DNA of 6,011 nucleotides from Erysipelothrix sp. (GTDB lineage Bacteria; Bacillota_I; Bacilli_A; Erysipelotrichales; Erysipelotrichaceae): NCBI GenBank assembly GCA_012512495.1, contig JAAZEC010000020.1, forward strand, positions 1-6,011, given 5' to 3'. Positions within the stretch are counted from its first letter, which is position 1. Each line of letters begins with the position of its first letter. This document shows positions 1-5,227 of the stretch, in pieces. A model generated the notes under the pieces. It saw only the letters and a program-made list of their open reading frames with translations, was not told the origin of the DNA and did not search any database. Both the position numbers and the translations under genes were made by a program.

Positions 1-1877
1 AAGCCACGTATGACATTACCAAGATTCCAAATGGCGAAAAGTTTCCCATTAAAATCTTCAAGGAATATCTCTATGAATATAAAACATCCGAAGCAACAAA
101 GGTGTTTACTAAGTTAAGATCCTTGAAATCAGGAGAACGATATACACACGAACTGAAGCTAAAGGAAAAAGATTCCTATCAGTGGTTTAAGATTATTTTT
201 GTAAAGAATGAAAACGGCAATTTCTATGGGATGGTTCAGAATGTGAACACCCGGTTGGAAAGTGACGTCAAGATCAAACACCAGGATGAACAGAATTTGT
301 TCATTCTAGATAACATCAGGGAGTTTGTGGCACAATACGATATAAATGGTAACCTGATTTATTACAATCCATCCTTTCGGAAACAGTTCTTTCCGGACTC
401 GGTCGATAAATATACAATCAGTACCGATAGTACTGGTGAAAAATGGTTTAACGATTGCTTGATTCCGCCATACCATTCGGAATCAGTCGCTTATTATGAA
501 AGTCTTTATGATGAGCAACACGTATACATCCAATGGTTCAACCGTTCCATCGTGGTTGACGGGGAAGTTCAATCAGTTATTTCTCTCGGTGTTGATATCA
601 GTGATATGCAACGATCGAAAGAGAGACTGGAGTTCGAACTCTATCACGATGAAGAGACCGGTTTCTACAATCGCCGAGGCTTAAACAGGCTCTTCAATGA
701 ATTGAAAGAGACCGCTTTTGACATGAACTATCTCTCGATATCATCGCTCAATAGTGTCTACGATATCTATGGGTACGAGGCTAGTCATGAGCTAGTAGAA
801 GAAATCACCATGTTGCTGCGGGAAGTAGAGGCCAACGGTATCCGGATTGGCAAGCTCTCGGACAGTGTGTACGTACTGGTTAATGATCGCCTACAGACTA
901 ACCGTAAGCGATTCGAAGGCAGGATTTTCGACTTCTTGAATCGTTCCATCAGGCTTAAGAATTTCGTCCTGTATGTGACCGCCGATATCAGTATGGTGGC
1001 CTATCCAGAAGATACTAGCGACGTCGGTTCACTGTTATCCTATGGCAATCTGACTTTAAACAAGATACGAACTCTTAGAAATACTCGCATCCTTCGTTTC
1101 AGGAAATCTTTCTACAAGGAAACCTTTGAGGAAACGACCTTGATGAACGATCTTCGTCAGGCGATCGATAATGACGACATTAAACTGGTCTACCAGAATA
1201 TTATCGATATTCGGACCGGTAAGATTGCCTACGTGGAAACGCTGGCACGCTGGAATCATCCTGTGAAGGGGCCAATCTCACCATCCAAGTTCTTTCAATT
1301 AGCCAATCAGTCTTACTTAGCCATTGATTTGGACTTCTCAATTATAGATAAAAGTACTCAGAACTTCGTGGAAATGAAGAAGCTACCAGAGTACCAGGAT
1401 ACGACTCTCACCATCAACGTGACCCCTAAATCATTTATGTATGATTTATTCGGGGAACGCCTATTGGAAATACTCAGGAAGAACAAGGTTGACGCTGCCG
1501 ACGTCTGTATCGAAGTGAGCGAGAACTCCTTCATTAAAGACGATAATGAATACCTCGATCGCGTGAACTACTTGAATTCTCAGAATATCATCATCGCTAT
1601 CGATGACTTTGGACGCAAGTATTCATCCCTGGGCATTCTAGGCTCCATTAACTTTGATGTGATTAAGGTCGACAAGGTCTTCGTTGATACGTTGCACCTG
1701 AATCAAACCAATACCATCATGAAGATGTTGGTTCAACTTGGCAAGGATCTGGATCGTAAGATCATTGTCGAAGGGGTTGAGACCAAGGAGCAAGTAGAAA
1801 TATTAAAAAACCTTGGCTATCGTTACATCCAAGGCTATGTCTTCAGTAAACCTTATGCATTTGAGCTAGCCGATTAA
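1..1877 (+). CDS. PAS-GGDEF(degenerate)-EAL protein, probable c-di-GMP phosphodiesterase (5' end missing)
   Basis: The frame is open from base 3 to the TAA at 1875-1877, so the true start lies left of the window; the GTG at 102 is just an internal valine codon. Domain order: the end of one PAS-like domain (to about 270), a second PAS domain (about 290-620), a GGDEF-like domain (about 630-1110) and an EAL domain (about 1130-1860). The GGDEF signature is replaced by LSDSV (855-869) and the usual metal-binding Asp region is also lost, so cyclase activity is unlikely. The EAL domain keeps the expected catalytic set: Glu of ETL (codon 1236), Asn (1416), Glu (1512, 1521), the DDFG pair (1602, 1605), Lys (1665) and Asp (1671) of KVD, Glu of EGVE (1770) and Gln of QGY (1830). 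From family knowledge it should hydrolyse cyclic-di-GMP to pGpG, with the PAS domains as sensory input. Loop 6 reads DFGRKYSS rather than DFGTGYSS. No signal or membrane segment is visible in the part present. Confidence 0.93.
   Translation, partial: ATYDITKIPNGEKFPIKIFKEYLYEYKTSEATKVFTKLRSLKSGERYTHELKLKEKDSYQWFKIIFVKNENGNFYGMVQNVNTRLESDVKIKHQDEQNLFILDNIREFVAQYDINGNLIYYNPSFRKQFFPDSVDKYTISTDSTGEKWFNDCLIPPYHSESVAYYESLYDEQHVYIQWFNRSIVVDGEVQSVISLGVDISDMQRSKERLEFELYHDEETGFYNRRGLNRLFNELKETAFDMNYLSISSLNSVYDIYGYEASHELVEEITMLLREVEANGIRIGKLSDSVYVLVNDRLQTNRKRFEGRIFDFLNRSIRLKNFVLYVTADISMVAYPEDTSDVGSLLSYGNLTLNKIRTLRNTRILRFRKSFYKETFEETTLMNDLRQAIDNDDIKLVYQNIIDIRTGKIAYVETLARWNHPVKGPISPSKFFQLANQSYLAIDLDFSIIDKSTQNFVEMKKLPEYQDTTLTINVTPKSFMYDLFGERLLEILRKNKVDAADVCIEVSENSFIKDDNEYLDRVNYLNSQNIIIAIDDFGRKYSSLGILGSINFDVIKVDKVFVDTLHLNQTNTIMKMLVQLGKDLDRKIIVEGVETKEQVEILKNLGYRYIQGYVFSKPYAFELAD
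1803..1836 (-). terminator. Candidate intrinsic terminator of the minus-strand phosphatase gene, inside the EAL coding sequence
   Basis: Read on the minus strand, CCTTGG (plus 1834-1829) pairs with CCAAGG (plus 1816-1811) and is followed at once by six T residues (plus 1810-1805). The intervening 12 bases can add three more pairs (TGT/ATA) around an AACG loop after one A-G mismatch. It lies about 30 bases past the stop of the minus-strand gene. The arms coincide with codons for the Leu-Gly and Gln-Gly of the EAL domain's conserved end, so the palindrome could be partly a by-product of protein conservation. Confidence 0.55.
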
Positions 1878-1895
1878 TTGGCTAGCATTTTTTTT
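1865..1895 (+). terminator. Rho-independent terminator of the EAL gene, containing its stop codon
   Basis: Arms GCTAGCC (1865-1871) and GGCTAGC (1880-1886) pair perfectly. G1872-T1879 and A1873-T1878 can extend the stem to nine pairs closed by a TTAA loop. Eight T residues follow at 1888-1895. The TAA stop of the upstream gene (1875-1877) sits in the loop, and the stop of the convergent minus-strand gene lies in the left arm. There is no T tract on the minus-strand side of this hairpin, so it should act only on rightward transcription. Confidence 0.88.
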
Positions 1896-2567
1896 GAAAA
1901 GGTTATCAGCCATCTCTTCACCATGTTGGTTCTTAACAATTTGATAAGCACCCTGCAAGGAAGGGGGGCGATTAGTGAGATTATGGGCATCACTAGCCAC
2001 AAAATCAACGAGACGCTCCCTGATGATTTCATGGGCAAAGTCTTCGCTCTCAGTGCCATGTTCACCACTCAATGAGGTGGCGTTCACCTGAAGCAGGATA
2101 CCCGCTTCTTTGAACTGTTTCATGAGCGAGAGCGAGCGGGTGTAGCTATGCCGCTCTGGATGGGCCAGAATAATCTTGTCATGAAGCTCTTTAATCTTTA
2201 AGAGCTTGGTGAGGGGATCGCCTACAAACAAAGAAAAAGGGAAATCGATCAATAGGTACTCTGTGTTATTAAGGGTATTGAAATCATTATTCTTGATGGC
2301 CTTCATGGATTTACTGTCGACTCGCATCTCATTGCCAAGATAGAGATTGATAGGCAAAGAGGCGGCTGCTTCGGAAATCTCTTTAAAGATAGGTCTCGTG
2401 AGCACGGGCGTGTTCTGGCGTACAAACAGGTTGAAATGGGGCGTCAAAAAGATATCTGTGGTACCTCTTTCTATTGCCAACTCCAGCATTTGTAGCGACA
2501 TTTTAAGGCTCTGAGAGCCATCGTCAACGCCGTAAAGTATGTGTGTATGAATATCAATAAATCCCAT
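1866..2567 (-). CDS. PHP-family manganese-dependent protein-tyrosine phosphatase, CpsB/YwqE type
   Basis: 233 residues, close to the usual 240-255 of the family. Metal-site motifs of the PHP fold appear in order: DIHTHILYGVDDGSQS at residues 5-20 (ligands H7, H9 and an Asp at 15/16), TPHF with H44, GNE with E80, AHPER with H136 and R139, and ASDAH with D193 and H195. This pattern is typical of CpsB (Wzb-like) and YwqE, cytoplasmic enzymes that dephosphorylate the tyrosine cluster of BY-kinases controlling capsule or exopolysaccharide polymerisation. No BY-kinase, Wzz-like adaptor or glycosyltransferase is in the window, so the substrate is unknown. The ATG at 2567 is preceded by GGAGGG with a 9-base spacer and gives a start directly before the first PHP motif. 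The gene is divergent from murJ and convergent with the EAL gene, overlapping its last 12 bases. Confidence 0.92.
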   Translation of the reverse strand: MGFIDIHTHILYGVDDGSQSLKMSLQMLELAIERGTTDIFLTPHFNLFVRQNTPVLTRPIFKEISEAAASLPINLYLGNEMRVDSKSMKAIKNNDFNTLNNTEYLLIDFPFSLFVGDPLTKLLKIKELHDKIILAHPERHSYTRSLSLMKQFKEAGILLQVNATSLSGEHGTESEDFAHEIIRERLVDFVASDAHNLTNRPPSLQGAYQIVKNQHGEEMADNLFKKNASQLIG

Positions 2568-2576
2568 AAAACAGAT

Positions 2577-2582
2577 CCCTCC
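2577..2582 (-). promoter_or_regulatory. Ribosome binding site of the phosphatase gene
   Basis: The minus strand reads GGAGGG, then nine bases, then ATG. It fits a canonical Bacillota Shine-Dalgarno and fixes the start at 2567. Confidence 0.85.
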
Positions 2583-2591
2583 AATGGGCTT

Positions 2592-2620
2592 ATTTTAGCA
2601 CACCGTCGCAACTTTCTAAA
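2592..2620 (-). promoter_or_regulatory. Candidate sigma-A promoter of the phosphatase gene
   Basis: On the minus strand there is an extended -10, TGC then TAAAAT (plus 2597-2592, five of six to consensus). A -35 TTTAGA (plus 2620-2615, four of six) lies 17 bases upstream. The predicted transcription start, near 2585, leaves a very short leader before the GGAGGG at 2582-2577. Confidence 0.6.
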
Positions 2621-2641
2621 TAAAGTGACTTATGATATGAT
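2613..2641 (+). promoter_or_regulatory. Candidate promoter of murJ and the downstream lipoprotein gene
   Basis: An extended -10 reads TGA then TATGAT (2633-2641). The sequence 17 bases upstream, TTTCTA (2613-2618), is only three of six to the -35 consensus, so the extended -10 would carry the promoter. A second TATGAT at 2631-2636 overlaps it. The start would fall near 2648, leaving a leader of about 48 bases. Its -35 region overlaps that of the divergent promoter. Confidence 0.5.
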
Positions 2642-2657
2642 ATCCGTGCTATATCAT
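2637..2657. repeat. 7-bp perfect inverted repeat at the murJ promoter, candidate operator
   Basis: ATGATAT (2637-2643) and ATATCAT (2651-2657) are exact reverse complements separated by seven bases. The left arm covers most of the candidate -10 of the rightward promoter and the centre coincides with the predicted start site, as expected for a repressor site. It could also form a weak AT-rich hairpin in the leader. No regulator is identifiable in the window. Confidence 0.4.
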
Positions 2658-2695
2658 CACCAGGTCACACCTCCGAATAAAGAAACGGGTAAGTC

Positions 2696-4204
2696 ATGTC
2701 AAAAGTCACCATTCTCGTCATGTTATTGACGGTTATATCAAAAATATTTGGCTTTCTTAGAATAAGTGTCGTGAACTCGCTCTTTGGTTCAGGACCGGTT
2801 TCCAATGTCTTTATCACCATCTTTGATTTCCCCACCACCATGATGGCGCTAGTCGCCATCAGCATTATTCTATCCATGATTCCCACTTATTCGAGTATTG
2901 AAAAGAACAGCGAGAAGCGAGCCGAACTCTATATCTCCAACCTCTTCAACATCGTGGTGTTTATCTCCGCCATCGTATCACTGTTGGTCTTCCTCTTCCC
3001 TGGCGTGACCGTTAATCTATTCTACGACTACCAGACTGCTTACGAGATTGAACTCGCCACACTGTTCATGCGGGTGGTGGCCTTTGGATCGCTCTGTCTC
3101 TCCATCAGCAACATGATGAATGGCTACTTGAACCTCAAGGATTCATTCATCATCCCAGCCTCGTTATCAGTGGTCTTGAATGTCATCGTCATCAGTGGTG
3201 TCTATTTCGCCAGTATTAGCGATATCATTCTACTACCCTATGCGGTGATGGCCGGGTTCCTCATTGAGGCCCTGGTTGCCTTTTACTTCGCCACCAAGAA
3301 GGGTTTTCGCTTACGAAACAGTTTACGATTCAATATACCCTCAGTAAAACATACCTTCAGGATGTCCTTCCCGATCATGATCAACACCTGGATCTCACAA
3401 CTAGGAATCGCCGTCAGAAGGTATCTAGGAACGGGGCTAGGAACTAGTGCGCCGGTCTATTTCAATTCGGCCGTCATCATCAGCACCTCCGTCCAAGGGA
3501 TCTTCGCTACGTCAATTCTGAACGTCATGTATCCAACGCTATCCCGCCAGGCCGCCCGTAACAATATCGCGGGTGTCAAGAAGACCATTCGCGATTTGAT
3601 TGTGGTCATGGGCGTCTTCGTGATACCTATCACTGTAGGTGGCATGATTCTATCCACCCCGTTGATGACACTGTTGTATCATCGGGGTGCCTTCACCATG
3701 GTCGATGTTACTAATACCGCACAGATCTTCTTCATCTCCTGTTTGTCATTTTTCCCTTTGTGTATTGTCGATCTCATGTTACAGGTGTTCTATTCATTGA
3801 AAAACACGAAGCTGCCCATGCGCATTGAGGGAATCAACCTTGTTATCTCGGTCATTCTCATGTTGGTGCTGTCACAGTTGTACGGCATTGTGGGGCTGAT
3901 AATTGCTCAGGTCATTTCCTTGAGTCTGAAGATGTTGTTGATGATTATCATCTTCATCAAGCAGTATGGTGGCTTTGGCTTCAAGCTGGTCATCAGCGAT
4001 CTCTTGAAAATCATGTTGGCGACAGCTGTGATGGGTCTAGTGACCTACTTCAGCTACGATGTCATTAGTGCTATGGCTGGCAACACGATGGCCACACTGC
4101 TGGCACTGGTTCTGTCCATTGTGGTCTACTTGCCTGTCATCTTTTTCTCGAGGATTGAATCAGTGGATTTGTTCATTGCTTCTATGACCAAGGGTAGGAA
4201 ATAA
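2696..4204 (+). CDS. murJ: MurJ/MviN-family (MVF) lipid flippase, probable lipid II flippase
   Basis: 502 residues, close to the family norm of about 510, almost entirely hydrophobic with many transmembrane segments (family fold: 14 helices) and a short basic C-terminus. MVF landmarks seen by eye: SKIFGFLR near residues 16-22, FGSG at 30-33, MNGYLNLKDSFIIPASLSVVLN at about 141-162, YPTLSR at 279-284, YHRGAFT at 328-334, and FYSLKN..LPMRIEGINLV at about 365-383. The family moves undecaprenyl-linked precursors, classically lipid II, across the cytoplasmic membrane. Several charged positions important in E. coli MurJ look replaced (see findings), so another lipid-linked substrate is possible. 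The ATG at 2696 is the first start after an in-frame TAA at 2690; its ribosome binding site is weak (GGGT at 2687-2690). A lipoprotein gene follows after about 30 bases with no terminator between. Confidence 0.9.
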   Translation: MSKVTILVMLLTVISKIFGFLRISVVNSLFGSGPVSNVFITIFDFPTTMMALVAISIILSMIPTYSSIEKNSEKRAELYISNLFNIVVFISAIVSLLVFLFPGVTVNLFYDYQTAYEIELATLFMRVVAFGSLCLSISNMMNGYLNLKDSFIIPASLSVVLNVIVISGVYFASISDIILLPYAVMAGFLIEALVAFYFATKKGFRLRNSLRFNIPSVKHTFRMSFPIMINTWISQLGIAVRRYLGTGLGTSAPVYFNSAVIISTSVQGIFATSILNVMYPTLSRQAARNNIAGVKKTIRDLIVVMGVFVIPITVGGMILSTPLMTLLYHRGAFTMVDVTNTAQIFFISCLSFFPLCIVDLMLQVFYSLKNTKLPMRIEGINLVISVILMLVLSQLYGIVGLIIAQVISLSLKMLLMIIIFIKQYGGFGFKLVISDLLKIMLATAVMGLVTYFSYDVISAMAGNTMATLLALVLSIVVYLPVIFFSRIESVDLFIASMTKGRK

Positions 4205-4223
4205 TATGGTATTCTTAAGCGAG

Positions 4224-4228
4224 AGGAG
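4224..4228 (+). promoter_or_regulatory. Ribosome binding site that decides the lipoprotein start
   Basis: AGGAG lies 9 bases before the ATG at 4238 but only 3 bases before the ATG at 4232. The second ATG therefore has the proper spacing and is the likelier start. Confidence 0.75.
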
Positions 4229-4237
4229 AAGATGCAT

Positions 4238-4675
4238 ATGAAGAAAATAATCGGCTCATTGGTGCTTTTATTGATCCTGGCAGGCTGCCAGACGAGCAGT
4301 CAGAAAGTAACGACACTCTGTAGTTACAAAGAGGGACCTTGGAATATTGAACAAACCTTTACATCCAAAGACGATGTGCTTCTGATTGAAGACACCAATC
4401 AAACTTATCAGTGGGTTGGCTATATGACGGAAGAAGAAATCAACGAAGAGCTAGTGACTCTGTCTGAACTCTATTCAGGGATTGATGGACTAACCTACAC
4501 CTATGATCTCAATGAAGAAGAAGTACTTGAGACTTATTATATCGACTACACGAAAGCAACCTATGAACAGTTGGCAGGAGTGGGGCTCTTGGAAGAGAAT
4601 GATCATCCGGATGCGTTTGCGAGTCTGGAGGCGACCATTGAGAATCTGGAAGCCTTTGGTTACGAATGTAAATAG
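4238..4675 (+). CDS. Small secreted lipoprotein, DUF1307/YehR-like
   Basis: 145 residues from the ATG at 4238 (147 if the ATG at 4232 were used). The N-terminus is a short type II signal peptide: MKK, a hydrophobic stretch IIGSLVLLLI, then the lipobox LAGC with lipidated Cys17. The mature protein is acidic, with no further membrane segment. Its ending, with GIDGLTYTYDL, an IDYTKATYEQL-like segment and a final LEATIENLEAFGYECK, resembles by eye the DUF1307 family of uncharacterised lipoproteins (YehR in E. coli). I infer this family from remembered pattern, not from a search. Two other cysteines (in TLCSYKEG near the start of the mature part and YECK at the end) could form a disulfide. It follows murJ by about 30 bases with no promoter or terminator visible between them, so cotranscription is likely. 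Function is unknown. Confidence 0.82.
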   Translation: MKKIIGSLVLLLILAGCQTSSQKVTTLCSYKEGPWNIEQTFTSKDDVLLIEDTNQTYQWVGYMTEEEINEELVTLSELYSGIDGLTYTYDLNEEEVLETYYIDYTKATYEQLAGVGLLEENDHPDAFASLEATIENLEAFGYECK

Positions 4676-4705
4676 TTTCTAAACATATCAAAATAAGTAT
4701 TATAG

Positions 4706-4738
4706 AAAAGTGTGTATGACTATACACTTTTTTCTTTT
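4706..4738 (+). terminator. Rho-independent terminator after the murJ-lipoprotein unit
   Basis: AAAAGTGTGTA (4706-4716) pairs with TATACACTTTT (4721-4731) over 11 positions with one G-T wobble, closed by a TGAC loop. T-rich sequence follows at 4732-4738. The A and T tracts on both sides make it roughly symmetrical, but no minus-strand gene runs into it. It separates the envelope genes on the left from the dcw operon on the right. Confidence 0.88.
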
Positions 4739-4742
4739 ATTT

Positions 4743-4751
4743 TGCTATAAT
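4743..4751 (+). promoter_or_regulatory. Extended -10 promoter of mraZ-rsmH (Pmra)
   Basis: TGC followed by a perfect TATAAT at 4746-4751. No good -35 is present: TACACT lies at a 17-base spacing (4723-4728) and TATACA at a 19-base spacing (4721-4726), both within the 3' arm of the upstream terminator. The predicted start is around 4758, giving a leader of about 38 bases that is filled by the TGGNN repeats. Confidence 0.85.
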
Positions 4752-4753
4752 GG

Positions 4754-4788
4754 TGGTACAAAGTGGTTAACAGTGGTAGGAAGTGGGT
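4754..4788 (+). promoter_or_regulatory. MraZ-binding box: four TGGNN direct repeats at 10-bp period
   Basis: TGGTA (4754), TGGTT (4764), TGGTA (4774) and TGGGT (4784) are each separated by exactly five bases; the last three are preceded by AAG or CAG. In E. coli MraZ binds TGGGN repeats with 5-base spacers, and in mycoplasmas AAAGTGG-like repeats upstream of the dcw operon. The array here starts just after the -10 hexamer, covers the predicted transcription start and overlaps the mraZ ribosome binding region, so MraZ bound here should control its own operon. Confidence 0.9.
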
Positions 4789-4795
4789 GAACAAC

Positions 4796-5227
4796 ATGTT
4801 TATGGGTGAGTATCAGCACAATTTAGACGATAAGGGACGCATTGTCGTGCCTACTAAGTTACGTGATGGACTCGGCTCCAGCATGATTGTGACCCGTGGA
4901 CTCGATGGCTGTCTCGCTATCTATACACTTGCATCGTGGGACACCATTGTTAAAGAACTGGCTGCTTTGCCTACAACCAAACAAGTTTCACGCCAATATA
5001 TCCGTTTGTTAACGGCCAAAGCCACTGAAGCAGTGATGGATAAACAGGGACGTATTTTGATTCCTACCTCGCTGGCCAGTGAAGCTAGCCTAACAAAGAA
5101 CTGTGTGTTTGTCGGTGTGAGCGATCACGTGGAACTGTGGGACCAACAACGATGGGATCAATACTATGATGCCTCGAGTGAATCATTTGAAGAAATCGCT
5201 GAAAAACTAAGTGAGTTTATTCAGTGA
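4796..5227 (+). CDS. mraZ: Transcriptional regulator MraZ, first gene of the dcw cluster
   Basis: 143 residues, the usual family length. It has two tandem AbrB-like (SpoVT-fold) domains, each with the conserved DXXXR motif: DDKGR at residues 11-15 and DKQGR at 82-86, each followed by a hydrophobic-Pro strand (IVVPTKLR, ILIPTSLA). MraZ forms ring-shaped oligomers that bind the repeated box in front of its own gene and modulate dcw expression. The start at ATG 4796 gives MFMGEYQHNLDDKGR, matching the typical family N-terminus. An in-frame GTG at 4763 would add 11 residues but lies inside the operator, almost at the predicted transcription start. The ribosome binding site is imperfect: AGGAAG is 12 bases away and GGGTG 6 bases away. 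It overlaps rsmH by four bases. Confidence 0.97.
   Translation: MFMGEYQHNLDDKGRIVVPTKLRDGLGSSMIVTRGLDGCLAIYTLASWDTIVKELAALPTTKQVSRQYIRLLTAKATEAVMDKQGRILIPTSLASEASLTKNCVFVGVSDHVELWDQQRWDQYYDASSESFEEIAEKLSEFIQ

Noticed and set aside
102..104. GTG at 102 as the start of the EAL protein
   Set aside because: The frame stays open to base 3 and the upstream residues continue a PAS-like fold, so the gene simply runs off the left edge.
1056..1259. Antisense open frame inside the EAL gene
   Set aside because: No ribosome binding site or recognisable protein pattern; it is a frame shadow of a well-supported domain.
2611..2626. ACTTT/AAAGT 5-bp inverted repeat in the divergent promoter region
   Set aside because: Too short and AT-rich to be distinguished from chance; the 7-bp repeat at 2637-2657 is the better operator candidate.
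2665..2886. Minus-strand open frame over the murJ 5' end, near GGAGGT on the minus strand
   Set aside because: The GGAGGT lies at the 3' end of that frame, not before its start; the only start just after GGAGGT gives Met-Ile-stop. No sign of a real gene.
4232..4237. ATG at 4232 as the lipoprotein start
   Set aside because: Only three bases separate it from AGGAG; the ATG at 4238 has a 9-base spacer and gives the usual MKK signal peptide start.
4206..4241. Tiny 11-codon frame between murJ and the lipoprotein gene
   Set aside because: No ribosome binding site and no pattern; it overlaps the lipoprotein start and is most likely chance.
4509..4727. Minus-strand open frame over the lipoprotein 3' end and terminator
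   Set aside because: It starts within the terminator hairpin, has no ribosome binding site and its composition (His, Pro and Ser rich) looks like an antisense shadow.
4763..4795. N-terminal extension of MraZ from the GTG at 4763
   Set aside because: It lies inside the TGGNN operator, about five bases from the predicted transcription start, and the extra 11 residues are not part of the MraZ family, whose proteins typically begin near MFMGEY.
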